Source: Dichotomocladium elegans (Eukaryota; Mucoromycota; Mucoromycetes; Mucorales; Lichtheimiaceae). From it: a stretch of 64,000 bases of DNA. Positions 11,980-23,100 of this stretch are shown here, piece by piece (position 1 is the stretch's first letter; each line of letters begins with the position of its first letter). The position numbers and the translations under genes are program-made. The notes below the pieces were generated by a model, which ran no database searches, was not told the DNA's origin, and saw only the letters and a program-made list of their open reading frames with translations. The stretch is from positions 885,501-949,500 of the forward strand of contig JAIXMN010000007.1 in NCBI GenBank assembly GCA_025716815.1, in the 5' to 3' direction.

Positions 11980-13330
11980 CACCTGTAAGAATGAGAGACG
12001 AATCCTTCGAAATCGCTCAACTTGAAGATATTCGAAGCTTCACTAATTCGGGTTACCAGTGTCTCGCTTTCCAAGAACCCACTGTATTACGTTTTACTTT
12101 ACTCTTCACAATCGTCCAAAACTCTTCAATAGGATTGAATTCAGGCATCTATATCCTCGAGAATCTATATATTTAGAAATATCCTCAGCCTTATGAATAG
12201 GTGAATTATCCAGTACCAAATAACGGCGCTTCATATGTTCATACAATGGCCGCCCGTTATAGTGATACCCTCGGTTCCAGGAAATCGCATCACTATAGCG
12301 AATTATCACTATAACGAATTGGAATAAGCCCTCACCGGCAATTTTGTTCTTCATAAAGTGTATCGCTATATCGAATTATCATTATAACGAATATCACTAT
12401 AGCGGGCGGCCACTGTATCCATTTCATTCATGGTTAACTTAAGAAAGCTGAGGTAATGTCCAGTTACAGTTCCTTTCCTTTTAGCTATGGAATGCCCCGC
12501 TCTTTTTCTTTTCTTTTCTTTTCTTTTTGCTGGTGATTGTGGGAGCCTCAAGCTATATTTAATGCCTGATGCCGAACTTGCTCCCAAAATTGTAGTTGTC
12601 TACGCTCTTGTATCTTGTACCGAAACTACTGCAGAAATCCCTCTCTTGGACCATGCTATGCTGCGCTTTATGTTAAATATAAAATTCAGACCCGTCAAGG
12701 AAGGCGCAGTTTTTTCTAAAGTCAATGTCAGTAATGTCCCCTCGCTGCACCCAATAACGACGTTCTTGATTTTTTGTATCGCTGTTCCTGTCTACAGGCT
12801 GAAACCGAGCCTTTTTCACTGACAAGTAACATTCATTTTTCACAAATCAAACTGGAGCGTCGTTTTCGATACGTTAAGACTCTCAAATGTCTGGAGCATT
12901 TGCTCCATCAGTTGCTCAAGAGCAATTGACGGATCCGCATCGATCCAATTTAAAATAGCACTCTTAATGCTCTTCGTTGAGAATATGCAAACGACCTCCA
13001 CCATTACGTTTTTTAAAAAACCTGTCAATGTCTTTTCCGTGCCATTACGCCCATCGCTGAGCTGACCGGACATGGATTCCTAGCTGTTTTGCAGCAGCAG
13101 ATTCACTCAAGTTTTTCTCAAACATCGTGTACATTGTGTTGCGCCGTTGAAGTCTGGTTTTTTCATCTGAATGTTTGTGTTCTTTTGCTTGAGGACATGC
13201 GTAACAGCAAGGTCAGGGTAACCCTGCAATGTAGGTTACGCAGATATTCTGTGTGAGAACAAACGGATTGAAGATAGGAGATTTCCTCATCAACGACAAA
13301 TCCATCGGTTCAGGACAGCCAGGTTCGTTA
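11980..13330 (-). pseudogene. Degenerate IS630/Tc1-mariner-like transposase, copy A, split by a MITE
   Basis: Read on the minus strand, fragments in different frames give NLSESAAAKQLGIHVR (helix-turn-helix, near 13110), WIDADPSIALEQLMEQM, GTVTGHYLSFLK, and LVLDNSPIHKAEDISKYIDS (second catalytic Asp). These match the same protein seen in copies C, D and F. Many stops and frameshifts are present, and a 172-bp MITE (12244-12415) interrupts the frame just before the second catalytic block, so the copy is dead. Confidence 0.75.
12244..12415. mobile_element. MITE with pogo/Tc1-like inverted ends, flanked by TA, nested in transposase copy A
   Basis: The 172-bp element has inverted ends of about 24 bp, CA(A/G)TGGCCGCCCG(T/C)TATAGT..., differing at two positions, and a TA duplication on each side. 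The interior keeps internal symmetry (TCACTATAACGAATT and TATCATTATAACGAAT). It sits inside the transposase ORF between the GHYLSFLK block and the DNSPIH block. Two 154-bp relatives lie at 38546-38699 and 48427-48580. Confidence 0.8.
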
Positions 13331-13510
13331 ACGACATGACCTCGCCCATCGTAAAAAAAATAGACTGCTTAGTTCATGATGTAAAATGGGCATAAAAGAA
13401 CAGGATTCAAAAGGGCGATAACTTTCGCTGTGCATGCTAGTTCTATTTTTGTGATATTGCGACCTCAATGACGGGCTGGAGCGCGACTTCAATTTTGAAA
13501 ACGCTGTATG

Positions 13511-14888
13511 AGCCTAGTCCAGGCAAGCGCTGCCGATCTGATCTTTTACAACGCACCCTGGGCAACACGTTTTCATCTCAGTTGTCATAGATACTGTAGT
13601 CTGTTCGAACGGTCTTCAGATCTGCTGCATTCATCTACTGTGCAACACCACGTAGTTCTTGCATGTGGACCGCCTATGCATGACACTGTTATTCATATAT
13701 CCTCCAGCGCGTCTAGGAACGAGCATGGCGTCTCCCTCCCCTGTCACATTCCGCGAATGTGCTCTTGATTGAAAGCAGCAGCCAAACTGGACGTTTCTTT
13801 CTTTCTCAGCTACGGCTTTGTTTTCCGAAACTATGTGCTCTAAATACGAAGCAAGAGGTCTAAAGTCGGTTGTTGACAAAGAGAGAGTGTGTGTGTGCGT
13901 ATTTATGCGTATGCGCACCCATCCTGCATTAATCACATTTTTTAAAGGACAGAAACCATACATGTACACCATTTAACTGATCTTCAAAAAAACAATCATT
14001 GTTCAGCCATCGAACTTTACCCACCCCTTCTTTCTACATACTCTCTTTGTATGTCTGCGTGCCAATATGTGACATTGATTGTGCATGAAAATGAACGTCG
14101 TCCTGTTCGCCTTTGGCTGCAGGTAGCCTTCCCAATCTACACCCCCCAAAGATCGCTAGCGCTCTCACCTGCTCTGTTGCTTTTAAGGATGCAAAGCCCT
14201 GTTTCCAGCACATAGTCACTCATCCTAGAAGATATCCTGGATCGATGGTAATGAAACATGCACTCTGTATCCATCTACCTCCGTCTCCTTTCATTGGAAG
14301 GAATTCAACATCAAGAGGTACACATGTCTAGGACGGGGCAGCAGATGTAATGTTTTGAAATTCGAGTTTGAAAGCACGGTCCCTTTTCTAGAGATGTCCA
14401 GTGTTCAGCTGACATGTGTTTCTTCCCCCCATCCAGTTCTCGTGTCTTGTGGAAGATGTGGGTGGCACCTTGAGCATGACGTATACATACCGCACGGGAA
14501 AAGGAGAACCCCATGAAGCGCGTTATGATCGAACAAAATGAAGACAAGAATAGGACGATGACGGTGGACCTAGAAAAGACGTGGGGGACGTGTGCAACTT
14601 GCAGGAATGATAATAAGCAAGAGAAGGAGGATAGATTGGAAAGCAAAACAAATGGCGTTTCATGTTTCGGCTTATTTTTGGAATGGTTGAGGACATTCAT
14701 TTAAACTCTCTTGTTTCTATCCGATCCCTCACTGCCACCCATCATCAGCGTCTCCTCTTGTTTTGCAAACAAACAGATGTACGAATAAGAGTATCTAAAT
14801 TAAAGCCTTGCATTGGCTCTCTGATGACAGAACAGGATCGGTCTACACGAGAGCAAACTAGCAGCGGGCAGATTCACATGTCAAGTGT
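13511..14888. other. Intergenic region
   Basis: Only short, mutually overlapping ORFs without motifs. A short GTGTGTGTG microsatellite lies near 13890. No repeat shared with other parts of the window was recognised. Confidence 0.45.
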
Positions 14889-16036
14889 TTGAAATACAAT
14901 ATTACCCAACAGGGAACTATTTATTTGGCTTCCGTCTCGATTTTGCGCACCCTACTGTTCTCTTTCTCTCTTTCTCCCATGTCCCTCGAAAATCCAACAT
15001 GCTTTCTCCGTGATGATCTTCAAAGTTCTCAGAGGTCCTCCACAGATACCACCCACTGTCGCCGCCGCACCTTCCTACACTCGCACCCACGCATCTATCC
15101 AGATCACTCTAGCACCATTGCTGTCCCCACTGCTCCATTAGTGCCATCCATCAGCACACCCACCCTTTTGCATTCTACATTCTTTGTGCTTCTGCTTTCA
15201 AGGCTCTTGGATGTTGTCATCTTCACCTCCGCAATCGCCATCACTGCTTATAACTACTGGGCAGGTGACATTCAACCATCTCACCACCAATACCAGCAGC
15301 TTCTGCCGGACCCATTGTCTAGAAGCAGCAACAGAAGCAGCAGCAGCAGCAGCAGCAGCACAGACTCCACCGTCACCGCAACGTCTTTTGCATCGGATCA
15401 GGGCGATGATGACATCATTACTAAAAGACCTGACCCGCTCCTCCACACCTGTCGCCGGCGCACTGAAATTTGGGCTGCAGAATCTGTGCGTCATTACAGA
15501 CGGAGGAGCACGTACGACCGACCAACATTTGCGAGCATAAATAAGGTAGCATAGGAACACACACCGGTTAATGGAAAACATTCTGAACTCTTTGTTTTCC
15601 AGTTTGTTTCTTCATCGTTCCCCATCATCGATCACAATAACAACCCAACCTCCAGCCTCAAGCATCGACGGCGATCACCCATACACGGTAGCAACGAGTG
15701 TAAATACTCAAAACGCAAGTTTTAAGATATACGTGTATGTATACTAATTGTGGAATCGTCACCGCATTGCCTTCCTCCCAATTGGAATGACATTATATAG
15801 CACAAGGTGAAATGCTTGCACGAATGCAGAGTAAGGTGGAAAACTTGATCCAAGAAGGTCAGGCCGCTTTGACCAGCTCAGTTGGCATGATAAATCAAGA
15901 GGAAGCCATTCGTGATTACCCAGATTTTGAAGATACGTTATGTGTCGCATCTTCTATAAATAGCTCTCATCGTTGCTATCATTATCACCACAATCGCAGG
16001 TCTGGTAACAGGCGGCACAGTGATTATGGCAACTGA
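14889..16036 (+). CDS. Serine-rich membrane-anchored protein of unknown function
   Basis: Proposed exons 14889-15545, 15603-15687 and 15801-16036 join in phase (about 325 aa). A second in-frame ATG at 14979 (MSLENPT) may be the true start. One clear hydrophobic stretch at about residues 95-125 (FFVLLLSRLLDVVIFTSAIA...) predicts a membrane anchor. It is followed by a serine homopolymer from CAG/AGC repeats (about 15330-15360). The last exon encodes MLARMQSKVENLIQEGQAAL, a likely amphipathic or coiled-coil helix. The combination DVVIFTSAIAITAYNYW then QSKVENLIQEG resembles uncharacterised Mucorales proteins; no function is claimed. The coherence of three exons across two gt-ag introns is the main support for it being a gene. 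Confidence 0.5.
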
Positions 16037-16834
16037 GGATCAGGTTATATTCCGTAGATGACCTTTTACTTCTACCGTTCTGCGAGACGAGACAGTATAT
16101 CTCGACACAGTATGCATATGTCACATTCTTTTATCTCCTTTTTGTGCAAGTATTTGAACGCTTCCACCCTCTGTTTCTTTTCTAAACATTCCTCCTTTCT
16201 TTTCCGATTTTGCATCATATATAATGTTTCCTACCTGCATCAAAGTTGCTCGGTGCAACCAATGTTCCAACTCCTTTGGTACGTACGCAAATTCGATACG
16301 TCGTTCTAGCCAGCTTCTCTACCTGCCCATCATTGATCAGCTAGATGACATACCCAACCGCTTAATACGATACATCTGATGTCTGTATGGAGGATATCGT
16401 CATGGGCAGGTGGTGCCTTTGGAAAGCATTGCCTTGCATCGTTATTCAGGCTACCGGTTTCTGTTTATGTATGTCAGAAAGTTGCGTATAAGTGTGGTGA
16501 CTTGTAAATAGTAGAATATACGTGCCAGAACGTACAGGCGCGCACGTGTGTTCGTACACAGCCGAGGTTTTCATGTTTTGTATCCATTCTCTTGAGCGTC
16601 CCACTGCCTTCTTTACCCTTTGCCACCGTCCCCTCTCCCCGTGCACCCCCTTTTTCATTCCCCAACACCCATCGTTGGGAAACCCGGAACACCTCGATAA
16701 TGCGCAATGTCAAAGAAGGGTCTTAATTGAATTCCCGACACTGTTTCGGGAAACACAACGCGCAATAGAGAGGATCGACATCTATCTCTTTTCTTTCCCA
16801 CTCCCAACACCTTTATTCATACCAGTGAAAAGAA
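16037..16834. other. Intergenic region and leader of the SAP30BP-like gene
   Basis: No supported gene; small ORFs on both strands between 16446 and 16713 are antisense to each other. The 3' part is pyrimidine-rich, consistent with a promoter or 5' leader. Confidence 0.45.
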
Positions 16835-17991
16835 ATGAATGCATTGTCTGCAATTGCCAATTACAGCGATGATGAGGACGACGACGAGTTGAAGGTGAAC
16901 GAGAACGTCAAACCCAAGGAGACGCAGCCACTACCACAATCTGCTCACGAGAACAAAGGCATGTAATCGCTTACGTTTTGAGATCAGATCCACTTGCGCA
17001 GTTCAGACTAACGCTCGTAGAAAAACGCGTAATAAAGTTAAACAGGCAGCGTCTGTCGAAAAACATGGCACCAAAGAGCATCAACATTCAACGTCGACTC
17101 GATCACCCATCCAATCTATCTCGACAGTGAGTCCCAATTTCCGGTGTTCACATTCCCATCAACACCGGTTTAGCTCTATTCAAAAAATGATCTTGTTTTA
17201 TATCAATATATTGATTTAAGATGTAACATACCTAGCCACCGCCACCGCCACCATCATCCTTACCACCGTCCTCATCTTCAAACGCCCCCATTCACGCACA
17301 AGAACCGACGATAGTGCCTGAAGCGGTTCGACGGCACTTGGGATCGATTGACAGGATACGGCAACGAAGAAGTCTTTTGATGACCAAACCAGTGGATGGA
17401 GTTGAGAATTGGGGGATCCCTCCGGAGCCGACGATAGAATGCGACCCTGAACGACGGGTGAGTAGCATACCCACCTCCTTCTCCTTCGGTGCTAACCTGA
17501 CATTGGCTCTTCTTGCTGTATAGCAAAGCATCGAACGTTTCATGGCGCTACGACGCTCGGGCCACCGACTGAACGACCATCTGGAACGTAACAAGGCTTT
17601 TCGGAACCCTCGCATCTATGCCAAATTGGTTGAGTTTATCGAACTTGATGAGATCGGCAGCAACTTTGACAAGAGCGAGTTTGATCCCCACGGATTTCCT
17701 CCGGATGCTACGATTGACGGGATTCTTGAGGCACAGCGGAAGTTTGCCGAAGAAAAGGCGGCACAGCAACAGAACCGGTCGAACATCGCTTTCGTCAACA
17801 GTAGTACACATACACAAACAGGATCCTCAGGTGCTTTGGCATCCGTACCACACAACGCTGAGCAGATTCTCGCAGCAGCCATGGCCAATGCGGCAAAAGT
17901 GGCAAGTAGGATAACGCAGGAACAGGGGATCAAACGCAAGGGTACACATGATACACGCGACGACCATTCAGCGAGCAGGCGGCGGCGGTGA
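16835..17991 (+). CDS. SAP30BP/HCNGP-like nuclear protein
   Basis: Four exons (16835-16962, 17021-17126, 17236-17457, 17524-17991) give 307 aa. The N-terminus MNALSAIANYSDDEDDDE is the acidic start typical of HCNGP proteins; a proline-rich linker follows. The conserved core reads VRRHLGSIDRIRQ, NWGIPPEPTIECDPE and, in the last exon, HLERNKAFRNPRIYAKLVEF and FDPHGFPPDA. These match the defining blocks of the HCNGP/SAP30BP family. Family members are nuclear proteins linked to SAP30/HDAC co-repression and to pre-mRNA splicing. The tail ends in a basic RRRR cluster, a likely nuclear localisation signal. A decayed transposon remnant begins within about 55 bp of the stop codon. Confidence 0.92.
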
Positions 17992-18045
17992 TAGCCTCGT
18001 ACAGATGTCAGGACAATGTTGTGATGATGGCTGTCAATTTGTACA

Positions 18046-18066
18046 TTATTTTCCAAAATAAAACGG
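18046..18066. repeat. Palindrome resembling the ends of the Fanzor-bearing elements
   Basis: TTATTTTCCAAAATAAAACGG reads inward much like the leader start TTTATTTTCGAAAATAAA at 11046. It lies just downstream of the F1 C-terminus and about 55 bp after the SAP30BP-like stop codon. Confidence 0.35.
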
Positions 18067-18087
18067 ATCAATAGATAAAACTTTACT

Positions 18088-18540
18088 CGTTCATCACACC
18101 CGTGAACTTACAACACGCCGTTCTTCCAAACGGAAGAGGGCTTATCCCTGAGGATATGATGCATGTAAAGAGCCATCGCCAGATCCCGATTTCATAGCCT
18201 TAGGTGACGAACGCCCTCTGACGTGCCTGCTGTACAGTTTTGGATTACGCACTATTTTGAAGGTAGTGAGAGACTCATTACCGCCGGTAGGGCAGCACTT
18301 GCTGTTTTGTACTCATCAATTAAATGCAGATTGCAATTGTTCTTCTTCAACAACCTCCGAAAGCCTACCCCGTGAATAGGCTCGTGGTATCCGGTATTTG
18401 GCGCGGACCAAGTTCCTATCACGAATACGGCCTTACTTCCAAACTTCGCGTTCATAGAGTCAAGGAACTTCTCATCAGCTTGCTGCTTCTTGTAAAATGT
18501 GGACAGGCGAAGTTTTCGAAATTAAAATTGGGAGTTCTGG
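18088..18540 (-). pseudogene. Fanzor/TnpB-like remnant F1, C-terminal part
   Basis: Minus-strand frames give YKKQQADEKFLDSMNAKFG, then GTWSAPNTGYHEPIHGVGFR, then LHLIDEYKTAS. After a frameshift come SLTTFKIVRNP and, in a third frame, DLAMALYMHHIL. In the TnpB/Fanzor family a G(D/N)WSAP-type strand, a LIDE(Y/F)(K/R)TSxxCPxC zinc-finger lead-in and an NRDLAA RuvC-III helix occur in this order. Here the CPxC pair is lost by a frameshift and the Asn-Arg before Asp is gone, so it is dead. No N-terminal part is visible upstream. Confidence 0.65.
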
Positions 18541-18829
18541 TGGTTCGTTGTGGTTGCTGCGTAGATAGTCATGAGAGTCCTAGAGACCTGGTTTCTTGGC
18601 AGTGAGGTATCCATCGTAGTCGAGTACGGAAAGTGTACTGAGATAACCTTTCTATTTAGCCTATTGTAGACTTCCAAGCCCTACTATATACAAGATGGCT
18701 GGTTCGATAGACAAATCAACTATTATTTGAACAGTTAGAGAATAGGATAATGTACCAAAGCTCTACCCTATAATAGACGAAAAGAACCACAATCTTCCGA
18801 TCTGGGGTTGCTACAGCGAATACCAGTAG

Positions 18830-19230
18830 TCAGTTTGCTGGTGGCATTTGTGCCCGACAGAGCTCAACGGTAAATCGAATGCTGACTTTGTCCTCTCAAT
18901 TCGGGACATGCGCAGACTTGCTCATGCAAGATACACTAGGCAAGTAGACGGTGTGAAGAACAGACGATTGAGGGGAGTACCTTTTCTCATCGGCGACATA
19001 GTCGATAGATTTAGGACAGGTATGCTCGTCAATGACATAGCCCTGCCCGTCGTAATAAAAAATAAATCGTTCACTTCCGATGTAAAATGTGTATAGGCAA
19101 AATCTCAAAAAGCTGAGTACTTCTAAAAAGATGAGAATTTTTGGCAGAAGCGGCTTTCTATTATTGCCGTCTGACAACTTCAGAATTGAGTGGGGTGCGA
19201 CTTTGATTTTGGGAAATAGTGTTTAAAAGC
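18830..19230 (-). pseudogene. Tc1/mariner-like transposase remnant, copy B (5' end only)
   Basis: The stretch shares the outer end of the other copies: TCGGCGACATAGTCGATAGA, GACATAGCCCTGCCCGTCGT, GTAAAATGTGTATAGGCAAA and finally GTGCGACTTTGATTTTGGGAA. This corresponds to the region around and before the transposase start in copies C and E. No catalytic block remains. Confidence 0.6.
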
Positions 19231-19839
19231 GGCTTGTGTGTAGAAAATTAGCCCACGTGTAGGGTCGGATGATTGTTAGTGTGACACCAATAAAGGGTAT
19301 GGAAATCTAAAGAATTGGCAATTTGACAGACGAGATGAGCTTAAAAAAAATCAACCACCAAAAAAAGACAAATGATAAAGCCGGATTTATTTATTATTTT
19401 TTTTTTGGTCGATCTGAACAAACAAAGGAGGGGGATAGCTTGTTATTCATCAAAACCCCCTAATGTAAACTAATGCAGTAGCGCGATTAAGTAAACCATT
19501 CCCCCCTTTCTTTCTATGCCAAGCGGGGGATAAGCGATTAAAAAAAAAAGATAGACACCGACTAACTTTTTCTTTTTTTACCCTCCTCCTTCTCTTTCTC
19601 CTCCTTTTTCTCTCTTTTTTTTTCTTTATTCCTTTACTTGGGTTGTGCGTGTAGCGAGAGTCTGAGTCTGAGTGAGAGAGAGTGTGTGTGTATCTTTCCT
19701 ATTGCTTCCTTCTTTTCCATCGTTGTTATCCCTCTCTCTTTTTCCGTTCTTGACCTCTCTAATGAGGTGCTCGTTCTATTGCTGAGCTACTCATTTACGA
19801 CTGATACACATCGACCTCGCCCAAAAGAAGACATTCGTG
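19231..19839. other. Intergenic region and CT-rich leader of the RasGEF gene
   Basis: Contains long A/T runs (19340-19410, 19540-19625) and a strongly pyrimidine-rich stretch (about 19570-19640) followed by GT repeats. The open frame from 19638 runs into the RasGEF start in another frame and is treated as 5' leader. Confidence 0.5.
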
Positions 19840-20098
19840 ATGACAATCAATATAGCACCGTCGATCACCATCCCAACAAAAACACTATCACAGGCCCTGC
19901 CTTCTTCTTCCCCATCAGAACAACCCTCCTCGCCACCGGCATCCGTACCCGGTTCGCCGCGTGATGACCCATCGTCTACCGTTCTACCGCAAGCAGCCCC
20001 ACAGCTGCTGCTTCATCCATCACCGCGACGACCACCACCACCGTCACAACAACAGCAACAACAACAACAACGGCAGCAGCAGCAGCAACACCGGCAGT

Positions 20099-20129
<31 letters not shown>

Positions 20130-23100
20130 AGAGCCGTCGACCTTGACATCCCATTTTGTTCAGGCCCTGCATGATTATCTCCCCATCAATGCCCCTGCGG
20201 ACGATAGCGTCTCATGCCTGTTTTTTCGCAAAGGCGCCATCATCGAGGTCTTTAACCGAGATTCGTCGGGCTGGTGGGATGGCGTGTCGAATGGTGTCAG
20301 GGGATGGTTTCCCAGCAATTACGTTGGTCGGATCGGGGAGGCTACCCGAGACAGCGCTGACTTTGAAGACGATGTATCTCAGCGACAATGGGAGGCCTGG
20401 CGTGACGCGGTCCATGAGGTATAGACAAATGCATCATTCCATGATACTATCCCCTTTTTATATTTCGCGCTGAACACGCATTCACACACACACACACACA
20501 CAGGAGATTGTTGCCTCCGCCGTTGCCGCTGTGGGACAAGCCGATGCGGATGAGAACTTGTCACTGGAACAGCAGCAGCAACAACAACAATCTCTACCGC
20601 CACCGCCACCGCCACCGCCGCCAAAGGAGCAACACTATCAGCAAGATGCACCTCCAAATAGAGTACAACTAGCACGTGCTCTGCTGAATCAAGGTCGACG
20701 GAGCGAATCGGCCGATGGTAGCCATTGCGAAGAAGGCGGCGAAGAAGACGGGAGCGAAGGCAGAGAGCTTGTGGTCCAACCTCGATGGGAGGTGCTCATG
20801 GTTGATGTGGCCAAGCAGATCTCCGAGCTGGTGGCCATGGTCGACTCCACGAAAACAGATCATGCGACGGATGACGTCCCGATCCATATCTTCCATATCG
20901 TGTCGTCCATCCGCGCTGTGCTCACCGCAGCGAATGCCGTCAACAATGATGCACCGCTCTTGAAGACATACCCCGACCTCGGCCGCCAGCGGAAGATCAT
21001 CCTCAGCACACTTAGCAAACTTGTCCTCAAAGGCAAGTTGTCGACGCAGCCGAATACTAAAGTCACCAGCGCCATTGGCGGCCTAGCAAACCAGCTGCTC
21101 AGCGAGCTCGGCGTGTTTGAGGAGCATTTGCGTAACGTACCCGAGCTCACCACCTCGACTACAATCACAACCTTGTCATCCTATGGCACAGCAATCGGTT
21201 CCTCATCACCCCGATCATCTATCGACGGCGATAACAATATTGATCTCGACGTCGAGGCCGATGCTGCTCCTGGCACTGATGCTGTTGCTGCTTCAACACC
21301 AGTTGTCAGAAAAGATGGTGTGATTGACCCGAAGCCCATCCTTCAGGCGCTCCTAGCACATCAGGCCATCATTAACGATCTCGTGAGCATTCTAGCAGCG
21401 ACCATTGAAAAGTACCTCGAGCACCGCCAGCGAGCGTCCGAACTGCTAGAAACCACCCGCAAGACCATCGAGGCAATCCGTACCTTCCTCACCGTCATTG
21501 AAAGCGTCTGCTCCGCTGTGAGTGATATCGACTACCACCCTTCCTCATTAGAGTCAACCCTGGTTCCCGAGAACCCTCATCTCGTCGCGCTTGTGCTGGT
21601 CAAAGAAACTGTCTACAGCGCCATCACGGATCTTGTCACTTGTGTCCGGACAATTGCCGGATCAAATCATCTGGAGTGCGCTCTGGATGGCAAGCGATCG
21701 CTAGAAACCGGAACTGAGGCCGTGCAGGACCTCCGACGGTGCTGTGAAAACGTGGTCAAGGCAACAAACATATGCACGGCGCGTGTCCGAGCTTGCTTAG
21801 GCGTCCCAACTTCTGCTATTGATTACGATGTCGACAACCTTCTCGTTCTTCCGCATATGTCACCATCATTGTCGGATGATCAGCAGGAGCAGGAGCAGCA
21901 GCAGCAGCAGCATGAGGAACAGGACGTGGAAAGCTTGGCTATTATGCAGCAGCAAAAGCATGACTCAGCACAGACGCATAGCACTGCGACAAGCGATAGC
22001 AGTAGCAGCCTGTGGCGAACATCAACCGATTCAACTTGCACATCCATGGCAACGCCCGAGACAACGAGTCCTGTCCATGAACAACCCCCCCTCCCGCCAC
22101 TCCCCCCACCAAAAAACCAGCCGGATCAGCATCGCCGGACGCTCGTCACGAAGACCAGCGAGCCATATTCGCTCCGCGTATCAGCCAAGCAGGAGCAGAG
22201 TGCGCCTTCGGTTCGGCACGCGACCTCCCTAGCCTCTATGAATGGGATCGATCGTTCAGATCATGGCAAGGTAAATTGCCCTTCTCTTCCCCCGTCCCCA
22301 CTCCTCTACTCTACACACACTCTCTCTATCTCTTATCTCTCTCTTTTTCGTACTCAAGTTTGGTCCTCGGCTAGACGGATGCTTGGTTTTTGCGACAGCG
22401 CGTATTTTCTGAAGACGAAATGATCTTCAATAGCGAAGGTCAGGTCATGGGTGCTACGGTCGAAGCACTCGTTGAAAAACTAACGCAGCACGAGAAATCA
22501 CCCGGTAATTTTTTTATCTTTCCCTACACATTACGTTCAACAATGAACTCAAACAGTATCGGCATAGAACTCTTGTTTCTGCGTGCCTTTTTTTATAATT
22601 TTCGGCTCTTTACGACGCCGGCAGCTTTCCTCGACATGCTAATCAAAAGGTTCGATCTCCGGCCGCCTATGGACGACCTTTCCGAAGAAGATCTGTCGCT
22701 GTGGACGAACCGCGTTCTGCTGCCTGTGCGTCTTCGTGTGTACAACGTGATCAAGATTTGGCTGGAGACCTTCTTTTGCTATGAGACCGACGGAGGTATT
22801 GAGCAGACGCTAATTGAATTTGTCATGGGCCCGATGAACAAGGTGATGGCCTCGCCTGCCAAGCGTATGATTGAGCTTGTTCGAAAACGGGTAAGAGATA
22901 GATACCCTTTCCCGCCCTCCTCACAACATCTTTTTCACTGTTCCCTGTTCTTCGCAGTTCACTGCCAAGCACCAATCTGGCACGATCCGCAAGCTTTCGT
23001 ACTCCAACGATGCAGCAGCAGCGTTTGCTGCCCGACCAACAATGCTTCTTAACAGCAGCACGAAAAACAGCAACAGCAATAGTACTAGTACCAATATTTT

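Larger units (their letters stand above)
11041..13510. mobile_element. Decayed composite element, unit 1: leader plus Tc1/mariner-like transposase
   Basis: The left part (11041-11560) matches the leaders at 37650, 48790 (reversed) and 49480. It opens with the palindrome TTTATTTTCGAAAATAAA, then TTCGTAC, and later shares GGTACGATTGGT, GTGGATGTTAG and ATAGTGATCATACCGG. The right part (about 11980-13510) is a degenerate transposase on the minus strand. Its outer end (GCGCGACTTCAATTTTGAAAA at 13478-13498) matches the outer ends of the other transposase copies. No Fanzor-like ORF survives between the two parts here, unlike the later units. Confidence 0.65.

Noticed and set aside
15184..15540. ORF in a second frame with a polyalanine run
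   Set aside because: A shadow frame of the serine-rich membrane-protein gene; the alanines come from the AGC repeat read in another frame.
19638..19964. 108-codon ORF upstream of the RasGEF gene
   Set aside because: It overlaps the RasGEF start in another frame and covers a pyrimidine-rich leader; treated as 5' untranslated sequence.
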